Shown here: positions 52,256 to 60,065 of the stretch, piece by piece | Layout of the letters: each line of letters begins with the position of its first letter | Numbering within the stretch: position 1 is the stretch's first letter | Source of the DNA: Lachnospiraceae bacterium | Lineage (GTDB): Bacteria; Bacillota; Clostridia; Lachnospirales; Lachnospiraceae | Assembly (NCBI GenBank): GCA_021153325.1 | Contig: JAGKTQ010000010.1 | Coordinates: 3,865-67,864, forward strand | DNA: 64,000 nucleotides | Direction: 5' to 3' | Made by a program: the position numbers and the translations under genes | Notes under the pieces: model-generated | What the model was told of the DNA's origin: nothing | What the model saw: only the letters and a program-made list of their open reading frames with translations | Database searches by the model: none

Positions 52256-53230
52256 ATGCTGCACATAATATGGACAATATTAAAAATCATAGGAATTCTA
52301 ATATTAGTGCTCCTTGCTCTTGTTTTGCTTTGTGTTTGCGCGGTTCTATTTGTACCTATTCGATACAGAGCAAATGGAAAAAAGGAAGCAGATAGTTATT
52401 TTGTAAAGGCAGAGTGTCATTGGCTTTTACATCTTTTTCGGATTAAGGCAGTGTATCCTGAGCCGGGGCGGATTGTAGCAAAGATTTTGTGTTTTACCGT
52501 TTATGATTCGGCAAAGGAAAAAACAGAAAAGAAGAAAAAAGTAAAAAAAGTGAAAAAAGCAGGGAAGGCTGAAAGAACAAAAAAACCTAAAAAAGAAGCT
52601 GCATCCAAAGATGTTGCAAAGAAGCGGCTTGAGACAGATAAAAAGAAAACTTTGGAAACAAAGGCAAATGAGCCGGAAAGTGAAAAGATAGAAAGTAAAA
52701 AGATAGAAAACGAAAAAAAGGATACACCTAAAAAAGGAAAGGTCCAACAAGTTCTTGAAAAAATAAAAACGATAGTGCAGCATGTTTTTGATATTATCAA
52801 AAATATTAGGTACACAATCAGACGTTTCTGTGATAAGATAAAAGAAATTTGGACGAATATGCAATATTATGTGGAGGTTTTTCAGGAAGAGGAGACAAAA
52901 AGGGCTTTTTTAGTCTGTAAACAGCAGCTATATAAAATTTGGAAAAACATTCGTCCCTCAAAGTGCAAAGCGCAGTTGAAGATTGGAACCGGTGAACCGG
53001 ATACGACGGGTTACGTTCTTGCATTACATGGAATTTTGTATCCGCTAATTGGGAATAATATATTTATAGAACCGGATTTTGAAAATCAAGTATTTGAAGG
53101 AACATTTTCGATAAAGGGACGGATTACTATATTTGTGCTGTTATATGCAGCAGTGAAACTATATTTTGATAATGATATAAGATACTTTTTGAAAAGGTTT
53201 AAAAGGGAGGAAGTAACAGATGGCAGATAA
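52256..53230 (+). CDS. DUF2953 domain membrane protein (YtfI-like)
   Basis: A 324-residue protein. An N-terminal membrane helix (residues about 5-33, rich in Leu/Val/Ile) leads into VPIRYRANG. A Lys/Glu low-complexity insert at about 84-165 separates it from the C-terminal DUF2953 domain (GTGEPDTTGYVLALHGILYP, then PDFENQVFEGTFSIKGRI). In Bacillus the equivalent ytfI sits next to ytfJ (gerW), and here too the gerW-like gene follows with an 11-nt overlap. The biochemical role is unknown. GAGG precedes ATG 52256 by 5 nt. Confidence 0.83.
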   Translation: MLHIIWTILKIIGILILVLLALVLLCVCAVLFVPIRYRANGKKEADSYFVKAECHWLLHLFRIKAVYPEPGRIVAKILCFTVYDSAKEKTEKKKKVKKVKKAGKAERTKKPKKEAASKDVAKKRLETDKKKTLETKANEPESEKIESKKIENEKKDTPKKGKVQQVLEKIKTIVQHVFDIIKNIRYTIRRFCDKIKEIWTNMQYYVEVFQEEETKRAFLVCKQQLYKIWKNIRPSKCKAQLKIGTGEPDTTGYVLALHGILYPLIGNNIFIEPDFENQVFEGTFSIKGRITIFVLLYAAVKLYFDNDIRYFLKRFKREEVTDGR

Positions 53231-53618
53231 TAACTTTACAGGAGTTGTAGAAGCTTTATTAAAGGGAATGGATTCTGTTTTATCTACAAAGACAGTAGTA
53301 GGTGAGGCAACACAGGTTGGCGATACTATTATTTTACCGCTTGTAGATGTGACATTTGGCGTAGGCGCTGGCGCAAGTGCTAACGATAAAAAGAACGGCG
53401 GAGGCGGTGGTATCGGTGGTAAGATGACACCAAGTGCTGTTTTGGTCATTAAGAATGGTTCTACAAAATTGGTAAATATTAAAAATCAGGACACGATCAC
53501 AAAAGTGTTGGATATGATTCCGGATTTGGTAGATAAGTTCACAACACCAAAGGAAGAAATGCCGGCAGATGAAGAAGTAGTTGATATAGCATTTCCGGAA
53601 AATCTGGAAGAAGAGTAA
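53220..53618 (+). CDS. gerW: GerW/YtfJ family sporulation protein
   Basis: A 132-residue cytoplasmic protein. Its Bacillus homologue GerW (YtfJ) is made in the forespore and is needed for normal germination. Family hallmarks are VGEATQVGDTIILPLVDVTFGVGAG, a glycine-rich loop (GGGGGIGGKM), and TPSAVLVIKNG. The C-terminus is acidic. It overlaps the DUF2953 gene by 11 nt, with GGGAGG inside that gene, so they are coupled. Homologues also occur in non-sporulating relatives, so this does not prove sporulation. Confidence 0.92.
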   Translation: MADNNFTGVVEALLKGMDSVLSTKTVVGEATQVGDTIILPLVDVTFGVGAGASANDKKNGGGGGIGGKMTPSAVLVIKNGSTKLVNIKNQDTITKVLDMIPDLVDKFTTPKEEMPADEEVVDIAFPENLEEE

Positions 53619-53706
53619 CTTTGTAAAGAAAATAGCATAAGATAGAGCAAGAAGGCATACAGGGAGATACGTGCCGTATTTATAAGGTTGGGCACGTGGG
53701 AAAAGG

Positions 53707-53847
53707 ATGAAAAAAGCGGCAGGAATAGCAGCATTTCTTATTGCACTTGGTATGCTTCTTATGCTTTTTGTTTCAAGCAAGATTTTGGGTATTATAATGA
53801 TTGGTCTGTTGATATTTGTCGGGTGTTGCTGTTATGGAAAGTTTTAA
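53707..53847 (+). CDS. 46-residue small membrane protein
   Basis: A short frame encoding two closely spaced hydrophobic helices (GIAAFLIALGMLLMLFV at 6-22 and ILGIIMIGLLIFVGCCCYG at 26-44), with a KK start and a CCC near the end. GGGAAAAGG precedes the ATG. The downstream J-domain gene starts inside its last 14 nt and lacks a good ribosome site of its own, which argues that this frame is translated and couples the two. No family is recognised. Confidence 0.6.
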   Translation: MKKAAGIAAFLIALGMLLMLFVSSKILGIIMIGLLIFVGCCCYGKF

Positions 53848-54310
53848 AAGAGAATCCGAACTGGATACGCTTTCTGAGAAAGAGCTGAAACAGCTTAAGC
53901 ATTGGCTTTTTAAAGAAAATGTAAGGATCAATGCAGAACGGAAAGAAATCAAGGACTGGAAAGAACGGATGAAACGTGAAAATCAGTTTTTTGATAAGAA
54001 ATTGCAGATTTTGCAGGATGGTTTCCGCAAACTTGATATTGATAGAGAAAAATTTGAGAAGGAACGCTCCCGTTTTCTGTTGGAAAAAGAGTATTATGAG
54101 GAAAATGCTTTTTTGCAGGAAGCGCAAGGAGAAGCGTTGGTACATCAGCTTTTCTGTGGAGTGAAAAATCAGCTTACTTTGAAAAAGAGATATAAGGATC
54201 TGATGAAGATCTATCATCCGGATAATATAGCCGGAAATCATGAGATGGTGTTACTGATCAATAAAGAGTACGAACAGTTAAAAGTCCAGTTTGAACAGAA
54301 GTGGAAGTAA
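53834..54310 (+). CDS. Coiled-coil protein with C-terminal J-domain-like HPD motif
   Basis: A 158-residue protein. Residues 10-95 are charged and helical, a predicted coiled coil. Residues 112-150 read LTLKKRYKDLMKIYHPDNIAGNH followed by LINKEYEQLK (HPD at 128-130), matching helices II and III of a J domain. Such domains stimulate DnaK ATPase. The usual J-domain order is reversed here (J domain at the C-terminus, no zinc finger or C-terminal DnaJ domains). ATG 53834 overlaps the 46-residue membrane protein gene by 14 nt. A partner role with that membrane protein is inferred from the coupling only. Confidence 0.75.
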   Translation: MESFKRESELDTLSEKELKQLKHWLFKENVRINAERKEIKDWKERMKRENQFFDKKLQILQDGFRKLDIDREKFEKERSRFLLEKEYYEENAFLQEAQGEALVHQLFCGVKNQLTLKKRYKDLMKIYHPDNIAGNHEMVLLINKEYEQLKVQFEQKWK

Positions 54311-54317
54311 AAAATAA

Positions 54318-54352
54318 GGTGCATTTCCAATAAAGGAAACGCACCCTCTTTT
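54318..54352 (+). terminator. Terminator after the J-domain gene
   Basis: 11-bp stem with one mismatch (54318-54328 with 54335-54345), 6-nt loop, CTCTTTTATT tail. It also lies in the path of the convergent rpmB transcript. Confidence 0.75.
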
Positions 54353-54374
54353 ATTATTGCCTTAAAAACAAGTA

Positions 54375-54560
54375 TTAAGCTCTTTCAACTTTTCCGGATT
54401 TTAAGCAGCTTGTGCATACGTGCATTCTTTTGGCAGCTCCGTTTACTTTACATTTAACGCTTTTAACGTTGGAGTTCCAAATTCTATTAGATCTTCTATG
54501 AGAATGGCTTACGTTATTTCCGAAATGAACGCCTTTACCACAAATATCACATTTAGCCAT
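54375..54560 (-). CDS. rpmB: 50S ribosomal protein L28
   Basis: A 61-residue ribosomal protein. The start MAKCDICGKGVHFGNNVSHS is the L28 signature, and Cys4, Cys7 and the CTSC pair near the end make the zinc-ribbon (C+) form. ATG 54560 has AGGAGGTG upstream; longer frames to 54620 are not family-like. The gene is divergent from asp23. A 5-bp hairpin (54580-54595) sits just upstream of the ribosome site. Confidence 0.96.
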   Translation of the reverse strand: MAKCDICGKGVHFGNNVSHSHRRSNRIWNSNVKSVKCKVNGAAKRMHVCTSCLKSGKVERA

Positions 54561-54639
54561 CTTTACACCTCCTAAGCAGCATACTTTCTCGTATGATAAT
54601 ATTCTTCCTAAGTCAGTCAATTAGACTCACAACATTTGT

Positions 54640-54668
54640 ATAATAACAGAAAAGAAACTATAATGCAA
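54640..54668 (-). promoter_or_regulatory. Probable rpmB promoter
   Basis: Minus strand TTGCAT (54663-54668), 17-nt spacer, TATTAT (54640-54645), giving a leader of about 75 nt. Confidence 0.6.
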
Positions 54669-54700
54669 GTAAAAAAAGTTGTAATTTACTAATTTTCTTG

Positions 54701-54729
54701 TTTCATTTTCTTTACAAAGCGGTTATAAT
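54701..54729 (+). promoter_or_regulatory. Probable promoter of the asp23-fakA operon
   Basis: TTTCAT (54701-54706), 17-nt spacer, consensus TATAAT (54724-54729). The 231-nt gap between rpmB and asp23 holds this promoter and the divergent rpmB promoter and nothing else recognisable. Confidence 0.6.
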
Positions 54730-54791
54730 ACAACATATATGTCTAGATTAGAAAGGCACATTAGAGATGATATTCTTTAAGGAGGTTCGGT

Positions 54792-55154
54792 ATGAAAGGT
54801 TCTTCAATGAATACACATATGGGAAACATTGTTATTGAAAACGAAGTAATCGCACAGTATGCAGGAAGTGTTGCTATGGAGTGCTTCGGTATAGTTGGAA
54901 TGGCAGGCGTGAATGTAAAAGACGGTCTTGTACGTCTTCTTAAAATGGATAGCATGACAAGAGGTATATCCGTTTCTTTAAACAACAATAATAAACTTAC
55001 TTTAGATTTTCATGTAATTGTTGCCTATGGTGTAAGTATCAGCGCAGTTGCTGATAATTTGATCAGTAATGTCAAATATAAAGTAGAAGAGTTTACTGGC
55101 ATAGAAATCGAAAACATTAACATCTATGTAGAAGGTGTCAGAGTGATTGATTAA
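54792..55154 (+). CDS. Asp23/Gls24 family protein
   Basis: A 120-residue protein of the Asp23 (YloU-like) family: GNIVIENEVIAQYAGSVAMEC, VKYKVEEFTGIEIENINIYV. In Staphylococcus Asp23 coats the membrane; the YloU branch is almost always encoded beside yloV/fakA, as here (16 nt apart). The exact role is unknown, possibly envelope stress or support of lipid metabolism. AAGGAGG lies upstream of the ATG. Confidence 0.92.
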   Translation: MKGSSMNTHMGNIVIENEVIAQYAGSVAMECFGIVGMAGVNVKDGLVRLLKMDSMTRGISVSLNNNNKLTLDFHVIVAYGVSISAVADNLISNVKYKVEEFTGIEIENINIYVEGVRVID

Positions 55155-55170
55155 TTAAGGAGGAATTATT

Positions 55171-56847
55171 GTGGCTTTGAATACGATCGACGCTAAGATG
55201 CTTTCCAAGATGTTCTTAGCTGGTGCGAAAAATTTAGAGAGTAAGAAGGAGTGGATCAATGAACTGAATGTTTTTCCAGTTCCTGATGGAGATACTGGAA
55301 CAAACATGACAATGACAATTATGTCTGCGGCAAGAGAAGTCAGTGCACTTGCAGAAGATGCCGATATGGAGACTATTTGTAAAGCAATTTCTTCTGGTTC
55401 TTTACGTGGGGCAAGAGGAAATTCCGGTGTTATTCTTTCACAGCTTTTTAGAGGATTTACCAAAGGGATTCGTGACTATGAAGAGGTAAATGTTCCGATT
55501 TTTGCAGATGCTTTTGAAAAAGCAGTAGAAACAGCATATAAAGCGGTTATGAAGCCGAAAGAAGGTACAATCCTTACGGTGGCAAAAGGAGCTGCAGATA
55601 AAGCAAAGGAGCTTTCAGAAGAGGGCATGGAAGATTTGGATGCCTTTTTTGATGGTGTGATCCAGCACGCAGAGTATGTGCTCAGTCAGACACCAGAGAT
55701 GCTTCCAGTATTGAAACAGGCAGGTGTGGTAGACTCCGGTGGACAGGGTCTTGTACAGGTATTAAAAGGAGCTTATGATGGTTTCCTTGGAAAAGAAATA
55801 GATTTAACTATTACAGAAGTAAAACCGGTAGCTTCTACAATGTCAATGAACAGAGAAGCGCAGGAACAGGCAGAGATTAAGTTTGGTTATTGTACAGAGT
55901 TTATTATATTACTGTCTAAAACTTTCAATATCAAACAGGAAATGGATTTTAAAGCATATTTGGAGTCCATCGGTGATTCTATCGTAGTCGTAGCAGATGA
56001 TGATGTAGTAAAGGTGCATGTACATACGAATGATCCTGGACTTGCGATCCAGAAGGCATTAAAGTATGGTGCATTATCCAATATGAAGATCGACAATATG
56101 CGTTTAGAGCATCAGGAAAAATTGTTCAAAATGTCTGAAAAAGAAAATGCACAGAAAGAAGCAGCAAAAGAAGAGAAGACAGAACGTAAAGATGTTGGAT
56201 TTATTGCAGTATCTGTTGGTGATGGAATCAATGAAATATTCAAAGGACTTGGCGTAGACCACATTATTGAAGGTGGTCAGACTATGAATCCAAGTACAGA
56301 AGATATGCTCAATGCCATTGAAAAAGTCAATGCGGATTCTGTTTATATTTTGCCAAACAATAAAAACATCATTCTTGCAGCAAATCAGGCACAATCTTTA
56401 GTAGAAGATAAAGAGATCATTGTTATACCTACGAAGACGGTTCCGCAGGGAATTACAGCGGTTATTAACTATGTGCCGGATTTAAGCCCTGAAGAAAATG
56501 CAGAGTCTATGAAGGAAGAAATAGGCAATGTAAAAACGGGTCAGGTCACTTATGCGGTAAGAGATACGATGATTGATGACAAAGAGATCAGACAAGGTGA
56601 CTTCATGGGAATTGGTGATGCAGGAATTCTTTCTGTAGGTACTGATATGGAAGAAGTTACATTGAAAATGGTTGAAGAAATGATGGATGAGGACGCAGAA
56701 TTAGTCAGCATTTATTATGGTTCCGAAGTAGAAGAAGCAGAAGCAGAACAGCTGAAAAAGAAAATCGAACAGATGAATGCAGCATGTGATGTGGAACTTC
56801 AATATGGTGGTCAGCCAATTTATTATTATATCGTATCGGTAGAGTAA
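55171..56847 (+). CDS. fakA: Fatty acid kinase catalytic subunit FakA (DAK2 domain, YloV)
   Basis: A 558-residue kinase that phosphorylates fatty acids bound to FakB (DegV) proteins, feeding PlsX/PlsY phospholipid synthesis. The N-terminal DhaL-like domain has ELNVFPVPDGDTGTNMTMT (Mg-ATP-binding Asp cluster), GARGNSGVILSQ and VVDSGGQGLVQVLKG. The middle zinc/FakB-contact region has KFGYCTEFII with HVHTNDPG. The C-terminal domain is a DegV-like fold. The start is a GTG after AAGGAGG. A probable FakB partner is encoded two genes downstream. Confidence 0.93.
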   Translation: MALNTIDAKMLSKMFLAGAKNLESKKEWINELNVFPVPDGDTGTNMTMTIMSAAREVSALAEDADMETICKAISSGSLRGARGNSGVILSQLFRGFTKGIRDYEEVNVPIFADAFEKAVETAYKAVMKPKEGTILTVAKGAADKAKELSEEGMEDLDAFFDGVIQHAEYVLSQTPEMLPVLKQAGVVDSGGQGLVQVLKGAYDGFLGKEIDLTITEVKPVASTMSMNREAQEQAEIKFGYCTEFIILLSKTFNIKQEMDFKAYLESIGDSIVVVADDDVVKVHVHTNDPGLAIQKALKYGALSNMKIDNMRLEHQEKLFKMSEKENAQKEAAKEEKTERKDVGFIAVSVGDGINEIFKGLGVDHIIEGGQTMNPSTEDMLNAIEKVNADSVYILPNNKNIILAANQAQSLVEDKEIIVIPTKTVPQGITAVINYVPDLSPEENAESMKEEIGNVKTGQVTYAVRDTMIDDKEIRQGDFMGIGDAGILSVGTDMEEVTLKMVEEMMDEDAELVSIYYGSEVEEAEAEQLKKKIEQMNAACDVELQYGGQPIYYYIVSVE

Positions 56848-56875
56848 GAGCGCAGAATACATTTAAAAAAATATA

Positions 56876-56907
56876 AAAGTGGGGCTTTGGGATGCCTCAC
56901 TTTTTTT
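56876..56907 (+). terminator. Rho-independent terminator after fakA
   Basis: 10-bp stem with one G-T pair (56876-56885 with 56894-56903), 8-nt loop, seven-T run. Confidence 0.9.
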
Positions 56908-56939
56908 AAACTTGGTATTGAGCAAAGGCGGAGGTTGGG

Positions 56940-59018
56940 ATGAATTACAATACTCCTGTAATACAATTAAAGGGTGTCGGAGAAAAGACAGCAAAGGTAT
57001 TTGAAAAACTGGGTGTAAAAACGATTGGCGACTTGATTCGTTTTTATCCAAGAGACTATGAAAAATTCGAAGAAGTCATTCCGTTAGCAGAAATTAAAAA
57101 AGGTGAGATATGCGCGGTAAGAGTGCGCATCGTAAGCAGTGTAACGGTTAGAAAAATAAGAAATCTTACCATATTAAATGCGGTTGCATCAGATGGCACG
57201 GGTAAGATTAAGCTTACTTTTTTCAACATGCCTTTCTTGCGGAATGTGTTAAAAACAGGCGGGGTATATTTGCTGCGAGGACTTGTGCAGGAAAAAGATG
57301 GTATACCGGTCATGGAACAGCCTAAATTATTTAAGGAAGAGGAATATCAAAAACTTCTTGAAACGGTACAGCCAAGATATCCGTTAAGTGCAGGAATTAC
57401 GAATCAGGCAATAACGAAGGCAGTCAGGCAGGCGCTTTCCAATTGCGAGTTGGATCATGAATTTTTACCGGACAATATTTTAGCCAGTCAAAAACTGATG
57501 GATAGAGAAGAAGCGGTGCATAATTTACACTTCCCCAAAGATTTTGATACGCTGATAGATGCCAGAAAACGAATGGTCTTTGAAGAGTTCTTCCTTTTTA
57601 TTTTAGGACTAAGAAAAGAAAAAGAACAGAATGAAGTAGTGGATAGTAAGTTTCCTTATGTGGAAACGGCGCAGATATACCGCTTTTTAGAAAGATTACC
57701 TTTTCAGCTTACGAATGCACAAAAAAAAGTCTGGAATGAAATTGAGGAAGATCTGCAGGGCAGAAAGCTGATGAACCGCTTAGTGCAGGGTGACGTTGGC
57801 TCTGGCAAAACAATGATTGCTATATTGGCACTGCTTATGACAGTATCCAATGGTTATCAGGGGGCAATGATGGCGCCCACAGAAGTGTTGGCAAAACAGC
57901 ATTTTGACTCGATTTCTGAAATGAATGAAAAATATGGAATGGGCATGCATCCGGTGCTTCTTATTGGTGCTATGACAGCGAAAGAAAAGCGGGAGGCATA
58001 TGCTCTTATCGCAGAGGGAAAAGCCGATGTGATTATTGGCACTCATGCGCTCATACAGGAAAAAGTAGTTTATAAAAAGCTTGCTTTAGTCATTACAGAT
58101 GAACAGCATAGATTTGGTGTAAAGCAGCGGGAAACATTAGCAGAAAAAGGCGATATGCCTCATGTACTTGTTATGAGTGCAACACCGATTCCTAGAACAC
58201 TTGCTATTATTCTTTATGGAGATTTGAAGGTATCGGTGATAGATGAGCTTCCGGCAGAGCGTAAACCGATAAAAAACTGTGTAGTAGATACGTCTTATCG
58301 GGAAAAAGCATATCGTTTTATCGAAAAAGAGGTAGCGGCAGGAAGACAGGTATATGTGATCTGTCCTATGGTAGAAGAGGCGGAAACAGACAGTGACGAT
58401 CCTTCTATGGTGAATGTAGAAAATGTTATTGGTTATACTGAAAAATTGAAGGAAGTCTTATCGCCTTCAATACAGATAGCATATTTGCATGGAAAGATGA
58501 AATCTTCCCTAAAAAATGAAATTATGGAAGCATTCAAAAATAAAAATATAGATGTTCTTGTTTCTACTACGGTTATAGAGGTCGGTATTAATGTACCGAA
58601 TGCTACGGTCATGATGGTAGAAAATGCAGAACGTTTCGGACTGGCTCAGCTGCATCAGCTTCGAGGAAGAGTGGGACGTGGAGAACATCAGTCTTATTGC
58701 ATTTTTGTAAGCAGTTCGGATAAAAAAGAAACAATGGAGCGCCTTGAAATTTTGAACAAATCCAATGATGGCTTTAAAATTGCAGAGGAAGATTTAAAGA
58801 TGCGTGGTCCAGGCGATCTGTTCGGCATTCGACAGAGTGGAGAATTTGCTTTTAAATTGGGAGATATTTATAACGATGCGGTGCTTTTAAAAGAGGCAGG
58901 AAGTTGTGTGGATAAGCTTCTTTCGGAAGATACATTTTTGGAAAAGAAGGAAAATGAAAGATTAAAGGCTTATCTGGAGAAGGAAAGTTGGAATCCGGTT
59001 GACTTTAGGACTATCTGA
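56940..59018 (+). CDS. recG: ATP-dependent DNA helicase RecG
   Basis: A 692-residue helicase that remodels stalled forks. The N-terminal wedge domain starts PVIQLKGVGEKTAKVFEKLGV. Helicase motifs are GDVGSGKTMIAI (Walker A), DEQHRFGVKQR (motif II, DEQH), SATPIPRTL (motif III), and the C-terminal TTVIEVGINVPNATVM and QLRGRVGRGEHQSYC. Full-length and intact. The asp23-fakA-recG order is widely conserved in Bacillota. Confidence 0.96.
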   Translation: MNYNTPVIQLKGVGEKTAKVFEKLGVKTIGDLIRFYPRDYEKFEEVIPLAEIKKGEICAVRVRIVSSVTVRKIRNLTILNAVASDGTGKIKLTFFNMPFLRNVLKTGGVYLLRGLVQEKDGIPVMEQPKLFKEEEYQKLLETVQPRYPLSAGITNQAITKAVRQALSNCELDHEFLPDNILASQKLMDREEAVHNLHFPKDFDTLIDARKRMVFEEFFLFILGLRKEKEQNEVVDSKFPYVETAQIYRFLERLPFQLTNAQKKVWNEIEEDLQGRKLMNRLVQGDVGSGKTMIAILALLMTVSNGYQGAMMAPTEVLAKQHFDSISEMNEKYGMGMHPVLLIGAMTAKEKREAYALIAEGKADVIIGTHALIQEKVVYKKLALVITDEQHRFGVKQRETLAEKGDMPHVLVMSATPIPRTLAIILYGDLKVSVIDELPAERKPIKNCVVDTSYREKAYRFIEKEVAAGRQVYVICPMVEEAETDSDDPSMVNVENVIGYTEKLKEVLSPSIQIAYLHGKMKSSLKNEIMEAFKNKNIDVLVSTTVIEVGINVPNATVMMVENAERFGLAQLHQLRGRVGRGEHQSYCIFVSSSDKKETMERLEILNKSNDGFKIAEEDLKMRGPGDLFGIRQSGEFAFKLGDIYNDAVLLKEAGSCVDKLLSEDTFLEKKENERLKAYLEKESWNPVDFRTI

Positions 59019-59091
59019 CAGTAAAATAATGTGAGATGTTTAGACTTTGTTAAAAATAAAACGTGAAAATAAAAATAAGGAGAGAATGAGC

Positions 59092-59967
59092 GTGGCAAAA
59101 ATCGCAATTGTAACAGACAGTAACAGCGGTATTACACAGGAGGAGGCTGAGAAGCTAGGAGTACATGTATTACCAATGCCTTTTTTAATAAATGAAGAAA
59201 CCTATTATGAAGGAATATCTTTGACGACAGAGGAATTTTATGCTCATCTGGAGGAAGGGGCTAATATTAGTACAAGCCAGCCGTCACCAGAGAGTGTTAT
59301 AAAGCTTTGGGATGAATTATTAAAAGAATACGATGAAATCGTGCATATTCCGATGAGCAGCGGTCTGAGTGGTTCTTGCCAGAGTGCTATGATGCTCGCA
59401 CAGGATTACGATGGAAAGGTGCAGGTAGTTAACAATCAGCGTATTTCGGTTACGCAGAGGCAATCAGCAATCGATGCATTGGAATTAGCAGAAAAAGGAA
59501 TGAATGCAGTAGAAATAAAAGATTTTCTTGAAAAAGACAAGTTCAATTCCAGTATTTATATTATGCTTGATACCTTATACTACTTGAAAAAAGGCGGACG
59601 TATTACACCGGCTGCTGCTGCACTTGGAACTATTTTGAAATTGAAACCAGTGTTGACGATTCAGGGAGAAAAGCTGGATGCTTTTGCAAAAGCAAGAACA
59701 ACAAGTCAGGGAAAGAGCATTATGATCAATGCGATCAGCAATGACATAGAAAATCGTTTTGGCGGTCTTGCTAATGGACCAGGAAATATTTGGCTTCAAA
59801 TAGCCCATACGAATAATGAAGAGGCTGCATTGAATTTAAAGAAAGAATTAGAAGAGCAGTTTCAAGGATATTTACCGATCTGCATGGCACCACTTTCTTT
59901 AAGTGTAGCATGTCATATCGGTCCGGGTTCTTTGGCAATTGCATGCTGTAAAAAAATAGAAGTGTAG
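59092..59967 (+). CDS. DegV family fatty-acid-binding protein (FakB-like)
   Basis: A 291-residue DegV protein that binds one fatty acid and presents it to FakA. Signatures: AIVTDSNSGITQEEAEKLGV with VLPMPFLINEETYYEG, TSQPSPESV, and the fatty-acid phosphate-side PMSSGLSGSCQSA, then YYLKKGGRIT. GTG 59092 lies 9 nt after AAGGAG and is preferred; ATG 59086 would be only about 2 nt from it. It sits 73 nt after recG and close to fakA, which supports a joint fatty-acid kinase. Confidence 0.92.
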   Translation: MAKIAIVTDSNSGITQEEAEKLGVHVLPMPFLINEETYYEGISLTTEEFYAHLEEGANISTSQPSPESVIKLWDELLKEYDEIVHIPMSSGLSGSCQSAMMLAQDYDGKVQVVNNQRISVTQRQSAIDALELAEKGMNAVEIKDFLEKDKFNSSIYIMLDTLYYLKKGGRITPAAAALGTILKLKPVLTIQGEKLDAFAKARTTSQGKSIMINAISNDIENRFGGLANGPGNIWLQIAHTNNEEAALNLKKELEEQFQGYLPICMAPLSLSVACHIGPGSLAIACCKKIEV

Positions 59968-60000
59968 TAGTGTTTGACAATTTGCTCATAAAATAAAAAG

Positions 60001-60050
60001 AGCTGGAAGCATTGGTGAGGTGACTCCGATCATGCATTCCAGCTTTTCAT
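60001..60050 (+). terminator. Terminator after degV
   Basis: 8-bp stem AGCTGGAA (60001-60008) with TTCCAGCT (60037-60044), 28-nt loop with inner pairing, T-rich tail, between convergent genes. Confidence 0.75.
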
Positions 60051-60065
60051 TTTTTTGCTTTGAAA

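Noticed and set aside
52427..52864. Two long minus-strand frames rich in Phe and Leu inside the DUF2953 gene
   Set aside because: They mirror the Lys/Glu-rich insert (AAA and GAA codons read in reverse give TTT and TTC). They are not genes.
53688..53888. 66-codon frame overlapping the 46-residue membrane protein
   Set aside because: Different frame, no good ribosome site and a random-looking product. The 46-residue frame has a coherent two-helix pattern and fits the coupling to the next gene.
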